A stretch of 43,609 bases of DNA from an uncultured Pseudomonadota bacterium (GTDB lineage: Bacteria > Pseudomonadota > Gammaproteobacteria > Ga0077536), in the NCBI GenBank assembly GCA_913047675.1, contig CAJWTO010000007.1:1-43609 (forward strand), given 5' to 3'. Numbering within the stretch: the first letter of the stretch is position 1; each line of letters opens with the position of its first letter. The notes under the pieces are model-generated. The model was not told where the DNA came from, did not search any database, and saw nothing but the letters and a program-made list of their open reading frames with translations. Positions 36,006 to 43,609 of this stretch are shown in pieces. The position numbers were made by a program, and so were the translations under genes.

Positions 36006-37418
36006 ATGAAGACGCTCCTCCAATTAAAAACTAGTCAGCAGTTAAAGATGACGCCTCAACTACAGCAGGCGATCAGGCTCCTCCAGCTTTCCACGGCAGA
36101 GCTGAATCTTGAGATACGCGAGGCGCTTGAGTCGAATATGATGCTAGAAATTGACGAGCCAGATGTTGATGTTACTGATCGGGGAGTTGATTTAGAGATT
36201 GAGGATAAAACACCCGAGATAGAAATTAGTCCATCCCACGCTCTTGAGGGTAACCAAGCATACGACGAGTACGCGTCTTCTTTTACCCATAGCGGTGATA
36301 TATCTGATATAGAGGGGGCGCACCTAGGTTCTCTTAAGTCTCATCTGCTGTGGCAATTAAATCTCCTCAATTTAAGTGATACAGATTATGTGGTAGCTGT
36401 TTCTATAATAGATGCTATAGATAATACGGGCAGGCTAAGCTGCTCGTTAGACGAAATTAAAGAAACCTTGTGCGGTTCGATTGAGCCTATACCAGAGCTA
36501 GATGAAATTAATTTAGTTTTAAAAATTATTCAAGAATTTGATCCAATAGGTGTTGGTGCTCGCAATCTTTCGGAATGTCTCCTTTTGCAACTGGCAGAAT
36601 TACCGGAAGATACTCCACTTTTGAACGAAGCTCGCCTATGCGTAGAGCAATATATGAGTTTATTAGGAGCGAGAAATTACCAAGATCTTTTGGATAATTT
36701 AGGTATTAAGAGAGACGAATTAGTACATATGCTTAGGTTAATTAAAGATCTTAATCCTAGACCAGGAGAACAGTATGATAGTGTTTCTAAAGATTATATC
36801 GTTCCAGACGTTTTTGTATTTTGGGAAAAAGGAGGCTGGAGTATCGAGTTGAATAATGAAGCGGTGCCCAGGGTTAGAGTGAATTCATCATACTCAAATC
36901 TTGTTAGAAAGATTGAAAAAAAAGAAGATCAGCTGACCATTAAATCTCATTTACAGGAGGCACGTTGGCTAATTAAAAGTATAGAAAGCCGAAACGACAC
37001 TTTGTCTAGAGTCGCCAATGCTATTGTTGAACATCAAAGTGCATTTTTAGCATTTGGCGAAGAAGCGATGAGGCCTCTAGTCTTAAATGAAATTGCCAGC
37101 TCTTTGGATATGCATGAATCCACTATTTCACGAATTACTACCCAAAAATATATGCATACCCCGAGAGGAATTTTTGAACTGAAGTATTTTTTCTCTAGCC
37201 ACGTTAGCGGATCTTCTGGCACCACTATTTCATCCACAGCAATACGCGCAATAATTAAAAAATTAATTGCATCGGAAAATAAAGAGAAGCCACTCAGTGA
37301 TAGTAAATTATCTACTATTTTGTCAGATCAAGGTGTTAAGGTCGCTAGACGAACAGTAGCTAAGTACCGAGAGTCATTATTAATCCCAGCTTCGATAGAG
37401 AGAAAAGAGCTGAGTTGA
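36006..37418 (+). CDS. rpoN: RNA polymerase sigma-54 factor RpoN
   Basis: Alternative sigma factor that recognises -24/-12 promoters with enhancer-binding activators. The glutamine-rich region I reads 'LKMTPQLQQAIRLLQLSTAE', then an acidic region II (about 45-100), the core-binding domain, and the helix-turn-helix ('SLDMHESTISRITTQKYMHT'). The C-terminal RpoN box is VARRTVAKYRE. 470 residues, slightly shorter than most (477-500), mainly through region II. hpf and ptsN, which normally follow, are absent. Confidence 0.97.
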   Translation: MKTLLQLKTSQQLKMTPQLQQAIRLLQLSTAELNLEIREALESNMMLEIDEPDVDVTDRGVDLEIEDKTPEIEISPSHALEGNQAYDEYASSFTHSGDISDIEGAHLGSLKSHLLWQLNLLNLSDTDYVVAVSIIDAIDNTGRLSCSLDEIKETLCGSIEPIPELDEINLVLKIIQEFDPIGVGARNLSECLLLQLAELPEDTPLLNEARLCVEQYMSLLGARNYQDLLDNLGIKRDELVHMLRLIKDLNPRPGEQYDSVSKDYIVPDVFVFWEKGGWSIELNNEAVPRVRVNSSYSNLVRKIEKKEDQLTIKSHLQEARWLIKSIESRNDTLSRVANAIVEHQSAFLAFGEEAMRPLVLNEIASSLDMHESTISRITTQKYMHTPRGIFELKYFFSSHVSGSSGTTISSTAIRAIIKKLIASENKEKPLSDSKLSTILSDQGVKVARRTVAKYRESLLIPASIERKELS

Positions 37419-37652
37419 CTAGCAGATATTGTGACAATGGTTTAAATTTATTTTTTTATTTGAGTTGTAGTAACGGTCGGCGCTAGCGGTACAAGAAGAT
37501 ACTTTTAGAGAAGTCGTTTAATACGTGCATGCATAATCTATTTGCGATCAGTAAAGCCGAAATATGAATAGAGTTCGATTACGAGACAACTCAAGAATTG
37601 GTTCTAATAGACTTGTGCTGAGAGAGATTTAACCACTAATATCAAAGAACTT
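37419..37652. other. 234-base gap where hpf and ptsN would be expected
   Basis: I compared the three + frames with the starts of HPF and PtsN and found no match, and stops are frequent. No clear hairpin with T-run was seen, although T-rich DNA follows the rpoN stop. It probably carries the rapZ promoter. Confidence 0.45.
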
Positions 37653-38519
37653 ATGCTAATGGAAAGACGTCTTGTAATTATCTCAGGTTTGTCAGGTGCC
37701 GGTAAGACAGCTGCTCTTCATGCTTTAGAAGATATAGGATTCTATTGCATTGATAATCTACCATTAGGAATTTTGCTACATTTTTCAGATTATCTGACTC
37801 AGCAGGATGACGGTGTCCTCAGCAAGGTTGCAGTAGTTATAGATTCTAGGAATGACGTTCCGCCTACGATTAAAGATCTTCCAGGCTTCATAAGTATATT
37901 GAATGATAAAGGAGTAAAACCAGAATTATTTTTTATCGATGCTACAACTGAAACTTTACTCCGGCGATATAGCGCAACGAGAAGAAAGCATCCTGCGTCT
38001 TCAAAGAACTTAGCTATTAGTGAGGCTATAGAGTATGAACGAGGCTTGATGGACACTTTGTTCGCGCAAAGTGATTTGTATTTAGATACATCGGATTTGA
38101 ATGTCCATCAACTGAGAGAGCGGTTTAAAAAAATTGTAACGGGGAGACGAGATAGTGTATTAACCTTGCAGTTCTACTCCTTTGGATATAAACACGGAAT
38201 TCCCAAGGATACAGATTTTGTTTTTGACGTTAGAAACCTTCCAAACCCATATTGGGAAGAAGGCCTGAGAGAACTTACGGGTCTTGATATGGCGGTGAAA
38301 ATTTTTTTAGATAATGAAGATATGGCTAATAAAATGTTTAGAGATATAGCAGGATTTTTAGTTAATTGGTTGGAAAATTTTGAATTGGATGATCGTAATT
38401 ATGTGACCGTGGCGATCGGGTGTACCGGTGGTAGACATCGTTCAGTTTACATGGCCGAAAAGTTAGCAGATCACTTTAAGCATAAAACAGTTTTAGTTAG
38501 CCACAGAGACTGCCAATAA
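37653..38519 (+). CDS. rapZ: RNase adapter protein RapZ
   Basis: P-loop protein that in E. coli binds the small RNA GlmZ and presents it to RNase E, tuning glucosamine-6-phosphate synthesis. Walker A is GLSGAGKTAA, with 'ALEDIGFYCIDNLPLGIL' after it. 'FFIDATTETLLRRYSATRRK' and 'DVRNLPNPYWEEGLRELTG' are typical, and the C-terminal 'VAIGCTGGRHRSVYMAEKLA' is the RNA-binding end. 288 residues. A second ATG at 37659 is an equally possible start. The phosphotransfer genes ptsN and npr that usually flank it are missing. Confidence 0.95.
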   Translation: MLMERRLVIISGLSGAGKTAALHALEDIGFYCIDNLPLGILLHFSDYLTQQDDGVLSKVAVVIDSRNDVPPTIKDLPGFISILNDKGVKPELFFIDATTETLLRRYSATRRKHPASSKNLAISEAIEYERGLMDTLFAQSDLYLDTSDLNVHQLRERFKKIVTGRRDSVLTLQFYSFGYKHGIPKDTDFVFDVRNLPNPYWEEGLRELTGLDMAVKIFLDNEDMANKMFRDIAGFLVNWLENFELDDRNYVTVAIGCTGGRHRSVYMAEKLADHFKHKTVLVSHRDCQ

Positions 38520-38633
38520 CGGGAAATAAGATTATTTTTCGATTGTGTAGTGAACGTTCGCGAAATTACTTCGGTTTCATTACATACTTTGTCATGCCAC
38601 TAAGTTATCCTTAAATTTGAGGAGTAGGAGGTT

Positions 38634-38681
38634 ATGTGGTTAGTACGCGGACCTTATGAACTATTGCGATACCTCTTTTAA
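38634..38681 (+). CDS. Candidate leader peptide ORF upstream of mgtE
   Basis: A 15-codon frame (MWLVRGPYELLRYLF) preceded by GAGGAG exactly 9 bases before its ATG, plus a second AGGAGG immediately before it, making it one of the strongest ribosome-binding sites in the window. GGAGGT (38627-38632) can pair with ACCTCT (38671-38676) near the ORF end, so a fold could hide the site. It ends 72 bases before the mgtE ATG. Short leader ORFs control Mg2+ transporter genes in enteric bacteria (mgtL of mgtA), but this peptide is not homologous to those. Whether it is translated is unknown. Confidence 0.4.
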   Translation: MWLVRGPYELLRYLF

Positions 38682-38753
38682 TTAACGTTAACAATTCTCG
38701 CTTGAAGGTTGCATATTAGGATTATTGAAACGCTTTTTGGTGATTTATTTGAG

Positions 38754-40106
38754 ATGTCTGAGAAAAATAATAAGAATCAAGAGCTTTTAAAGCTTATACA
38801 TAATTATCTAGACTCCAATAATGTTTTAGCGTTAAAGAGTTGTTTGTCGAAGGTGCATCCTTCCGAGATAGCTGATGTACTTGAATCATCGACTGAGAGC
38901 GAAAGGCGACAATTGTGGAGTCATATCAACTCCAGTATAGAGGGTGACGTGCTCTCTAATTGTAATGCGGTTGTGCGAAATAGCCTGCTTCAACATATGG
39001 AGCCCTCCAGGGTAGCTAGCGCCACGAATCATCTTGAGTTAGATGACGTGGCAGATATCCTTCAAGATTTACCTCATGAGCTGGCTGATGAAATTTTACT
39101 ATCAATGGACGAGCAGAATCGCTTACGACTGGGCGCTGTACTTAATTACTCTGCTGATACGGCTGGCGGTTTGATGAACGTTGATGCTGTCACCGTAAGG
39201 TCTGACGTGGATGTAGATGTAGTACTGAGGTATATGCGCCAAACTAAGCATATACCGGAAAATTTTGATCAGTTGTTCGTGGTAGATCGCGGTGATGTGT
39301 TTTTAGGTGCCTTGCCTCTTACCACGCTAGTGTTGGCGAGCTCGGATGCCAAAATCTCAGACATTATGGATGTTAATCATCCTGCCATATTCGCCGATAC
39401 ACCAGCGCATGAGGTCGCTATTTTATTTGAGCAGCGAGATCTTGTTTCATCACCCGTTATTGATGAGAGTGGGAGGCTGATAGGTCGAATTATGATAGAT
39501 GATGTGGTCGATGTCATAAGACAAGAAGGAGATCATTCGTTAATGCTTTCGGCGGGTTTAGATGAAGAGCATGATATTTTTGCGCCGGTGCTAGTAAGTA
39601 CCAGGCAACGGTCATTATGGCTGGCGGTGAACTTAGCTACAGCATTTGCGGCCGCATGGGTCATAGGGTTATTTGAAGGCACGATTGAGCAATTAGTGGC
39701 ATTAGCAGTTTTGATGCCTATAGTAGCTAGTATGGGTGGGATCGCGGGGAATCAAACTTTGACTATTGTTTTGAGAGGCTTAGCTCTGGGGAATGTGGGC
39801 GATGCAAACTCGAGAACAGTGGTACGCAAAGAAGTTGCGGTAGGCCTGGCCAATGGTTGTATATGGTCAGTTGTGGTGGCTTTTGTTGCCGGGTTTTGGT
39901 TTGAAGATGCCGGTTTAGGTGCCGTTATAGGTTTTGCGATGGTACTCAATTTGCTGACCGCGGGTCTCGCAGGAGCCGCAATTCCTTTATTGTTACAGAA
40001 AATCAATATCGATCCAGCTCTAGCTGGAGGAGTAGTGCTTACCACCGTGACTGATATAGTAGGATTTGTAGCGTTTTTAGGCTTAGCTACAATGTTCCTT
40101 ATTTAG
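38754..40106 (+). CDS. mgtE: Magnesium transporter MgtE
   Basis: Mg2+ channel with a cytosolic sensor. The N-terminal helical domain covers about 1-125 ('LHPSEIADVLE'-type region, here 'KVHPSEIADVLESS'). Two CBS domains follow (about 125-250, including 'SADTAGGLMNVDAVTV' and 'SPVIDESGRLIGRIMIDDVV'). The C-terminal five-helix channel contains 'MPIVASMGGIAGNQTLTIVL' and ends 'GGVVLTTVTDIVGFVAFLGL', with the pore aspartate in TTVTDIVGF. From the ATG at 38754 it is 450 residues, the usual size; the frame is open to a TTG at 38709 with poor initiation context. Confidence 0.95.
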   Translation: MSEKNNKNQELLKLIHNYLDSNNVLALKSCLSKVHPSEIADVLESSTESERRQLWSHINSSIEGDVLSNCNAVVRNSLLQHMEPSRVASATNHLELDDVADILQDLPHELADEILLSMDEQNRLRLGAVLNYSADTAGGLMNVDAVTVRSDVDVDVVLRYMRQTKHIPENFDQLFVVDRGDVFLGALPLTTLVLASSDAKISDIMDVNHPAIFADTPAHEVAILFEQRDLVSSPVIDESGRLIGRIMIDDVVDVIRQEGDHSLMLSAGLDEEHDIFAPVLVSTRQRSLWLAVNLATAFAAAWVIGLFEGTIEQLVALAVLMPIVASMGGIAGNQTLTIVLRGLALGNVGDANSRTVVRKEVAVGLANGCIWSVVVAFVAGFWFEDAGLGAVIGFAMVLNLLTAGLAGAAIPLLLQKINIDPALAGGVVLTTVTDIVGFVAFLGLATMFLI

Positions 40107-40274
40107 CGGTTAGTATAAGAAACGCTAGAATTATCGGATTTATGTGTTAGTATTTATACGAGCAACTAAGTGTTGTTTTAATGCAACAAAAAATTTAGTT
40201 TGACATATCCTGCTTCTGATTTACGCTTAGCGTCTAGGGTAGGGGGAATAGTTTAAAACCTTAAAGTCGCGTAT

Positions 40275-40304
40275 GTGACCTCAAGTGTGTTAAACTTATA
40301 TAAA
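40275..40304 (+). promoter_or_regulatory. Possible promoter of the small lipoprotein gene
   Basis: GTGACC (40275-40280), an 18-base spacer and TATAAA (40299-40304) are a partial sigma-70 match about 50 bases upstream of the lipoprotein ATG. The rest of the 250-base gap after mgtE shows nothing else convincing. Confidence 0.3.
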
Positions 40305-40358
40305 ATAAGGGTGCCTACCAAATAGGTAAATTATAAAAGTGCGTGGGAGACATGGATA

Positions 40359-40589
40359 ATGAACAAAATTTCAAGATTGTCAGCAGTACTAGTGCTGGGA
40401 TTACTGATAAGTGGCTGTGCTAGTAAAAATATTAAACCTGCCGATATTCTCTGCCCAGTATTGGGTGGTACTTTAGGTGCTGGTGTTGTTGCTGGAGGAT
40501 TAGACGGTGACGATAAAGGCGCTATGATGCTTGGTGCTGCAGTAGGTGCTGGTTTAGGGCACTTTCTATGTAATGCTGGTGACGATTAA
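40359..40589 (+). CDS. Small lipoprotein with glycine-zipper segment
   Basis: A 76-residue protein with a classic lipobox: 'VLVLGLLISGCASKN', Cys at residue 20. The mature part is short, with glycine/alanine-rich stretches 'GGTLGAGVVAGG' and 'LGAAVGAGLGHFL' that resemble the glycine zippers of SlyB/osmotic lipoproteins. It also has two further cysteines (C32 and C71), which could form a disulfide in the periplasm. I do not recognise a named family. It is a single gene closed by a hairpin. Confidence 0.8.
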   Translation: MNKISRLSAVLVLGLLISGCASKNIKPADILCPVLGGTLGAGVVAGGLDGDDKGAMMLGAAVGAGLGHFLCNAGDD

Positions 40590-40607
40590 ATAGAATTTTT
40601 AGTTTCT

Positions 40608-40632
40608 GGAAGGGCGGAGTCTCCGCCCTTCC
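40608..40632 (+). terminator. Hairpin after the lipoprotein gene
   Basis: A perfect 11-bp stem GGAAGGGCGGA / TCCGCCCTTCC with a 3-base loop starts 18 bases after the lipoprotein stop. The following sequence (ATTATTAATATT) is AT-rich but lacks a T-run, so it may act as a weak terminator or RNA 3'-end stabiliser. It lies between convergent genes. Confidence 0.6.
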
Positions 40633-40714
40633 ATTATTAATATTCAATTTTTTTATTCTCCGTCGCTAAGTAGCTGACTACTGGCTCAGAATTTCTATCG
40701 CCGCGACGATCATA

Positions 40715-41062
40715 TTACCATTTGAATAAAACCCATTGAGGTACAGTCGGCTCTGGCTTGCCATCTAACCTTGTTTCTAAGAGACCATCACCATCGTGGT
40801 CTAAAAAGAAGTAAGGAATCCCTCGAATGGGTGTAACCTTTATCATATATAGGCGGCCGTTTAGCCTGTGCTCTTCGTGTATGGCGTTTTTCTTTTGTAC
40901 GATAGTTATTTCAGGTTCAAGTTCCTCGTGCATATAGGCGTCATCTGGGACTATTACAATCGGAGGCGGAGGTGCATCGATAAATTGTTGCTCTTCAGCT
41001 TGTAATACTGCCGTAAATATAGAAACTGATGCAATTACAGCAAGGTGGTAGTTTAGTTTCAT
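40715..41062 (-). CDS. DUF2782-family exported protein
   Basis: A 115-residue protein of unknown function found in Pseudomonas-type gammaproteobacteria next to polA. From the ATG at 41062 a Sec signal is seen ('YHLAVIASVSIFTAVLQAEE'). A proline-rich segment follows ('DAPPPPIVIVPDD'), and then the conserved 'EITIVQKKNAIHEEHRLNGR', 'LYMIKVTPIRGIPYFFLD', 'DGDGL' and 'PQWVLFKW' ending. The frame is open to 41149 but the added residues would put a second hydrophobic stretch before the signal, so the shorter form is preferred. Divergent from polA. Confidence 0.85.
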   Translation of the reverse strand: MKLNYHLAVIASVSIFTAVLQAEEQQFIDAPPPPIVIVPDDAYMHEELEPEITIVQKKNAIHEEHRLNGRLYMIKVTPIRGIPYFFLDHDGDGLLETRLDGKPEPTVPQWVLFKW

Positions 41063-41174
41063 AGGATATCGATCTCTCTTCGAAATGTTTGCTGGTATCA
41101 TTAACCTTAAGAATAGCATTGAAAACAGAATAAAACATTGCTTACTCAAAAATTGCTTATTATTTTGGATTTAA

Positions 41175-43609
41175 ATGGAAAATAAACAGCTTTTAATTTT
41201 AGTTGACGGGTCGTCCTATCTATATAGGGCATTTTACGCTCTACCAGAGTTGACTAACTCAAAAGGACACCCGACTGGAGCTATGCACGGCGTATTGAAT
41301 ATGTTGTCTAAGCTAAAGCAGCAATATCCAGCAGCTAATTTCGCGGTGGTTTTTGACCCTCGTGGTGCGACTATTCGTAGCAACTGGTACCCGGAATACA
41401 AAGCAAACCGAGCCAAAATGCCCTTGGAATTATCTAGTCAGATAGCGCCTCTGCATGAAATGATTCGCGCGTTAGGATACCCGATATTACAGGTTGACGG
41501 TATTGAAGCGGATGATGTGATTGGTACAGTTGCGACGAAAGCGGTTGAAGAGGGTTATGACGTTATAATTTCCACCGGCGATAAAGATTTCGCCCAGTTG
41601 GTGGAAAGAAATATCTCTCTGATTAATACGATGGATGGTTCTTTTCTTGATGAGGATGGAGTAAAGGATAAGTTTGGTGTTAGGCCCGACCAAATAGTGG
41701 ACTATTTAACTTTGGTCGGCGATGCGGTTGACAATATCCCCGGAGTTCCTAAGGTTGGCCCAAAGACAGCGGTAAAATGGATACAAACCTATGATGGTTT
41801 GGATGGGATCGCTCTCAACGCTCACGTAATAAAAGGTAAGGTAGGGGATAACCTCAGGGATTTTTTGGGGCAATTGCCATTGTCCCGAAAACTAGTGACT
41901 ATCATCCGTGATATTGAGGTGGGAGTGGAGACAAAGGATTTAGTTCACGCGCCTGTTGATACTAATAAGTTATTAGGACTCTATGAAGAGTACGAGTTTA
42001 AAACTGCTTTGTCTCAATTGAGTGAGCAAGGTTTAGAATCAGCTATTACCGAGGAAGTGCCGATTCGACAAGAGGTACAGATCTCCGAGGCGCTAGATAT
42101 TGAAATAATTCTCAATATTTCCGATCTAGATCGTTGGGTCGAAAAGTTGATGACTACTGACTACTTTGCTTTTGATACCGAGACTACCTCTCTAGATTAT
42201 ATGGATGCTGAGTTAGTTGGAATATCATTTTGTTGCGAAAAGGGTGGCGCTGCTTATTTGCCGCTAGGTCACGATTATCATGACGCGCCGGAACAAATTT
42301 GCCTTAAAACGGCTCTTTCTAAGCTAAAAAAAGTATTAGAATCTAAAACTATTTTCAAACTTGGTCATAATTTAAAGTACGACCGTAATGTATTACTAAA
42401 TTATGGAATTGATGTTCAAGGCATATTGTTCGATTCAATGCTGGAATCATATGTTCTTGATAGTACAGGTTCTAGGCACGGTTTAGATAAATTAGCGTTT
42501 AAGTACCTAGATGGTAGGACTACCACTAAATACGAAGAAGTGGTGGGAAAAGGTGCTAAACAGATAAATTTCTCGCAGGTTTCTTTGGATGTTGCAGCGG
42601 ATTACGCCGCGGAGGACGCGGAAGTTTCTTATCAGCTCCATGCTTTTTTTCAAGAGGAGCTAATGAAAGATGATAATTTAACAAACATCTATACGAATAT
42701 AGAGATCCCGTTAGTACCGGTACTATCTGATATGGAGCGAGCGGGAGTTAATGTGGACCCATATATGCTTAAGCAACATAGCACGGAACTAGCTGCGAGT
42801 CTTAAAAGGTTAGAGCTCGAGGCCCATGAACTTGCAGGTGAATCTTTCAATATCTCTTCTCCTAAACAACTACAGAATATTTTGTTTGAGAAGCTTGGCC
42901 TACCCGTAGTCTCTAAGACACCTAAAGGTCAACCCTCTACTGCAGAGTCAGTATTGCAAGAATTGTCTAATGAGTTCACGTTACCGCGTGTGATCCTGCA
43001 ATACCGATCTTTGAGTAAATTAAAGTCTACATACACCGATAAACTGCCTTTAAGGATCAATAAGGTTACTGGTAGAGTCCACACTAATTACCATCAAGCG
43101 GTTACTGCAACTGGTCGTCTGTCCTCCTCAGAGCCTAATTTACAAAATATCCCGATCAAATCACCTGAGGGTAGGCGCATCAGGAAGGCCTTCAAAGCAG
43201 CCAAAGGGAAAAGTATTGTAGCAGCGGACTATTCACAAATAGAGTTGCGAATTATGGCGCACCTGTCGGGTGATAATGGGTTGATAACTGCCTTCAGTAG
43301 TGGATTAGATGTTCATAATGCCACGGCTTCGGAAGTCTTTTCTGTTCCGATAGATCAGATTTCTAATGAACAAAGAAGGGCGGCAAAGGCCATAAATTTT
43401 GGACTAATTTATGGTATGTCTGCGTTTGGTTTGGCTCGACAGCTAGAGGTTGATCGAGGCAGTGCGCAAGCCTATATAGATACCTATTTCTCTAGATACC
43501 CGAGCGTTCTTGAGTTTATGGATCATACCAAAGAAGAGGCGAAGAAGCGTGGATTTGTAGAAACGATTTTTGGGCGGAGACTTAATTTACCCGATATCAA
43601 TGCAAAGCG
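41175..43609 (+). CDS. polA: DNA polymerase I (3' end cut by window)
   Basis: Repair and Okazaki-fragment polymerase. The first 811 codons are present of about 910-930 expected. The 5' nuclease domain starts 'LLILVDGSSYLYRAFYALPE' and has 'PEYKANRAKMP' and 'GIEADDVIGTVA', plus the 'GDAVDNIPGVPKVGPKTA' helix-hairpin-helix. The 3'-5' exonuclease domain is apparently active: 'FAFDTETTSLD' keeps the DxE pair (D334, E336) and 'LGHNLKYDRNVL' the second aspartate region. Polymerase motif A is 'AADYSQIELRIMAHLSGD', and the O-helix is 'RRAAKAINFGLIYGMSAFGL'. The missing part holds motif C. Confidence 0.97.
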   Translation, partial: MENKQLLILVDGSSYLYRAFYALPELTNSKGHPTGAMHGVLNMLSKLKQQYPAANFAVVFDPRGATIRSNWYPEYKANRAKMPLELSSQIAPLHEMIRALGYPILQVDGIEADDVIGTVATKAVEEGYDVIISTGDKDFAQLVERNISLINTMDGSFLDEDGVKDKFGVRPDQIVDYLTLVGDAVDNIPGVPKVGPKTAVKWIQTYDGLDGIALNAHVIKGKVGDNLRDFLGQLPLSRKLVTIIRDIEVGVETKDLVHAPVDTNKLLGLYEEYEFKTALSQLSEQGLESAITEEVPIRQEVQISEALDIEIILNISDLDRWVEKLMTTDYFAFDTETTSLDYMDAELVGISFCCEKGGAAYLPLGHDYHDAPEQICLKTALSKLKKVLESKTIFKLGHNLKYDRNVLLNYGIDVQGILFDSMLESYVLDSTGSRHGLDKLAFKYLDGRTTTKYEEVVGKGAKQINFSQVSLDVAADYAAEDAEVSYQLHAFFQEELMKDDNLTNIYTNIEIPLVPVLSDMERAGVNVDPYMLKQHSTELAASLKRLELEAHELAGESFNISSPKQLQNILFEKLGLPVVSKTPKGQPSTAESVLQELSNEFTLPRVILQYRSLSKLKSTYTDKLPLRINKVTGRVHTNYHQAVTATGRLSSSEPNLQNIPIKSPEGRRIRKAFKAAKGKSIVAADYSQIELRIMAHLSGDNGLITAFSSGLDVHNATASEVFSVPIDQISNEQRRAAKAINFGLIYGMSAFGLARQLEVDRGSAQAYIDTYFSRYPSVLEFMDHTKEEAKKRGFVETIFGRRLNLPDINAK

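Noticed and set aside
38520-38753. M-box or other known Mg2+ riboswitch in the mgtE leader
   Set aside because: The conserved M-box core sequences are not visible; only the small ORF and short pairing were found.

Overview
The window is a compact, moderately AT-rich stretch of a gammaproteobacterial chromosome. I recognise almost every gene as single-copy housekeeping. The Pseudomonas-like neighbourhoods (leuS-lptE-holA-proA-nadD-rsfS-rlmH; aspS-yebC-ruvCAB-ybgC-tolQRAB-pal-cpoB; kdsD-lptCAB-rpoN-rapZ; DUF2782 next to polA; murU) suggest a marine, oligotroph-like relative of Pseudomonadales/Cellvibrionales. That placement is inference. Intergenic spaces are short, and TTG or GTG starts are common (nadD, bepA, ruvC, tolB, ruvA, tolQ, lptA, phoU).

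Layout. 1-4446: end of the phosphate transport operon (pstA partial, pstB, phoU) facing phoB-phoR, with a well-formed Pho box upstream of phoB. 4744-11691: leuS, lptE, holA, proA, nadD, rsfS, rlmH on +. 11722-15199: on the minus strand, a PPi-dependent phosphofructokinase followed by a K+-independent proton-pumping pyrophosphatase and a strong terminator. 15324-16784: the periplasmic chaperone-protease bepA. 16884-16959: tRNA-Lys(UUU) with a stable-RNA-type promoter.

17213-19298 is the only accessory-looking block: a broken DUF3047 gene, a methyltransferase-like gene of unknown role, a SelW/Rdx-family selenoprotein gene that standard ORF calling breaks at an in-frame TGA, and an aquaporin of the type often linked to arsenic genes. 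The selenoprotein is the most notable item. Its only internal stop falls exactly at the second position of the CxxU redox motif, and a bacterial-SECIS-like hairpin lies just downstream.

19684-31156: fmdB, aspS (probably non-discriminating), nadA, yebC, ruvC, ruvA, ruvB, ybgC, tolQ, tolR, tolA, tolB, pal, cpoB. These cover Asp-tRNA synthesis, NAD synthesis, Holliday-junction processing and the outer-membrane-tethering Tol-Pal machine. 31198-31851: murU (minus). 31976-38519: yrbG, kdsD, lptC, lptA, lptB, rpoN, rapZ. This is the LPS-export/sigma-54 cluster, but kdsC, hpf, ptsN and npr are absent from their usual places. 38634-40106: mgtE preceded by a candidate 15-codon leader ORF. 40359-43609: a small lipoprotein, a DUF2782 protein (minus) and the first 811 codons of polA, cut by the window end.

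I saw no IS elements, CRISPR arrays, rRNA genes, integrases or phage genes.
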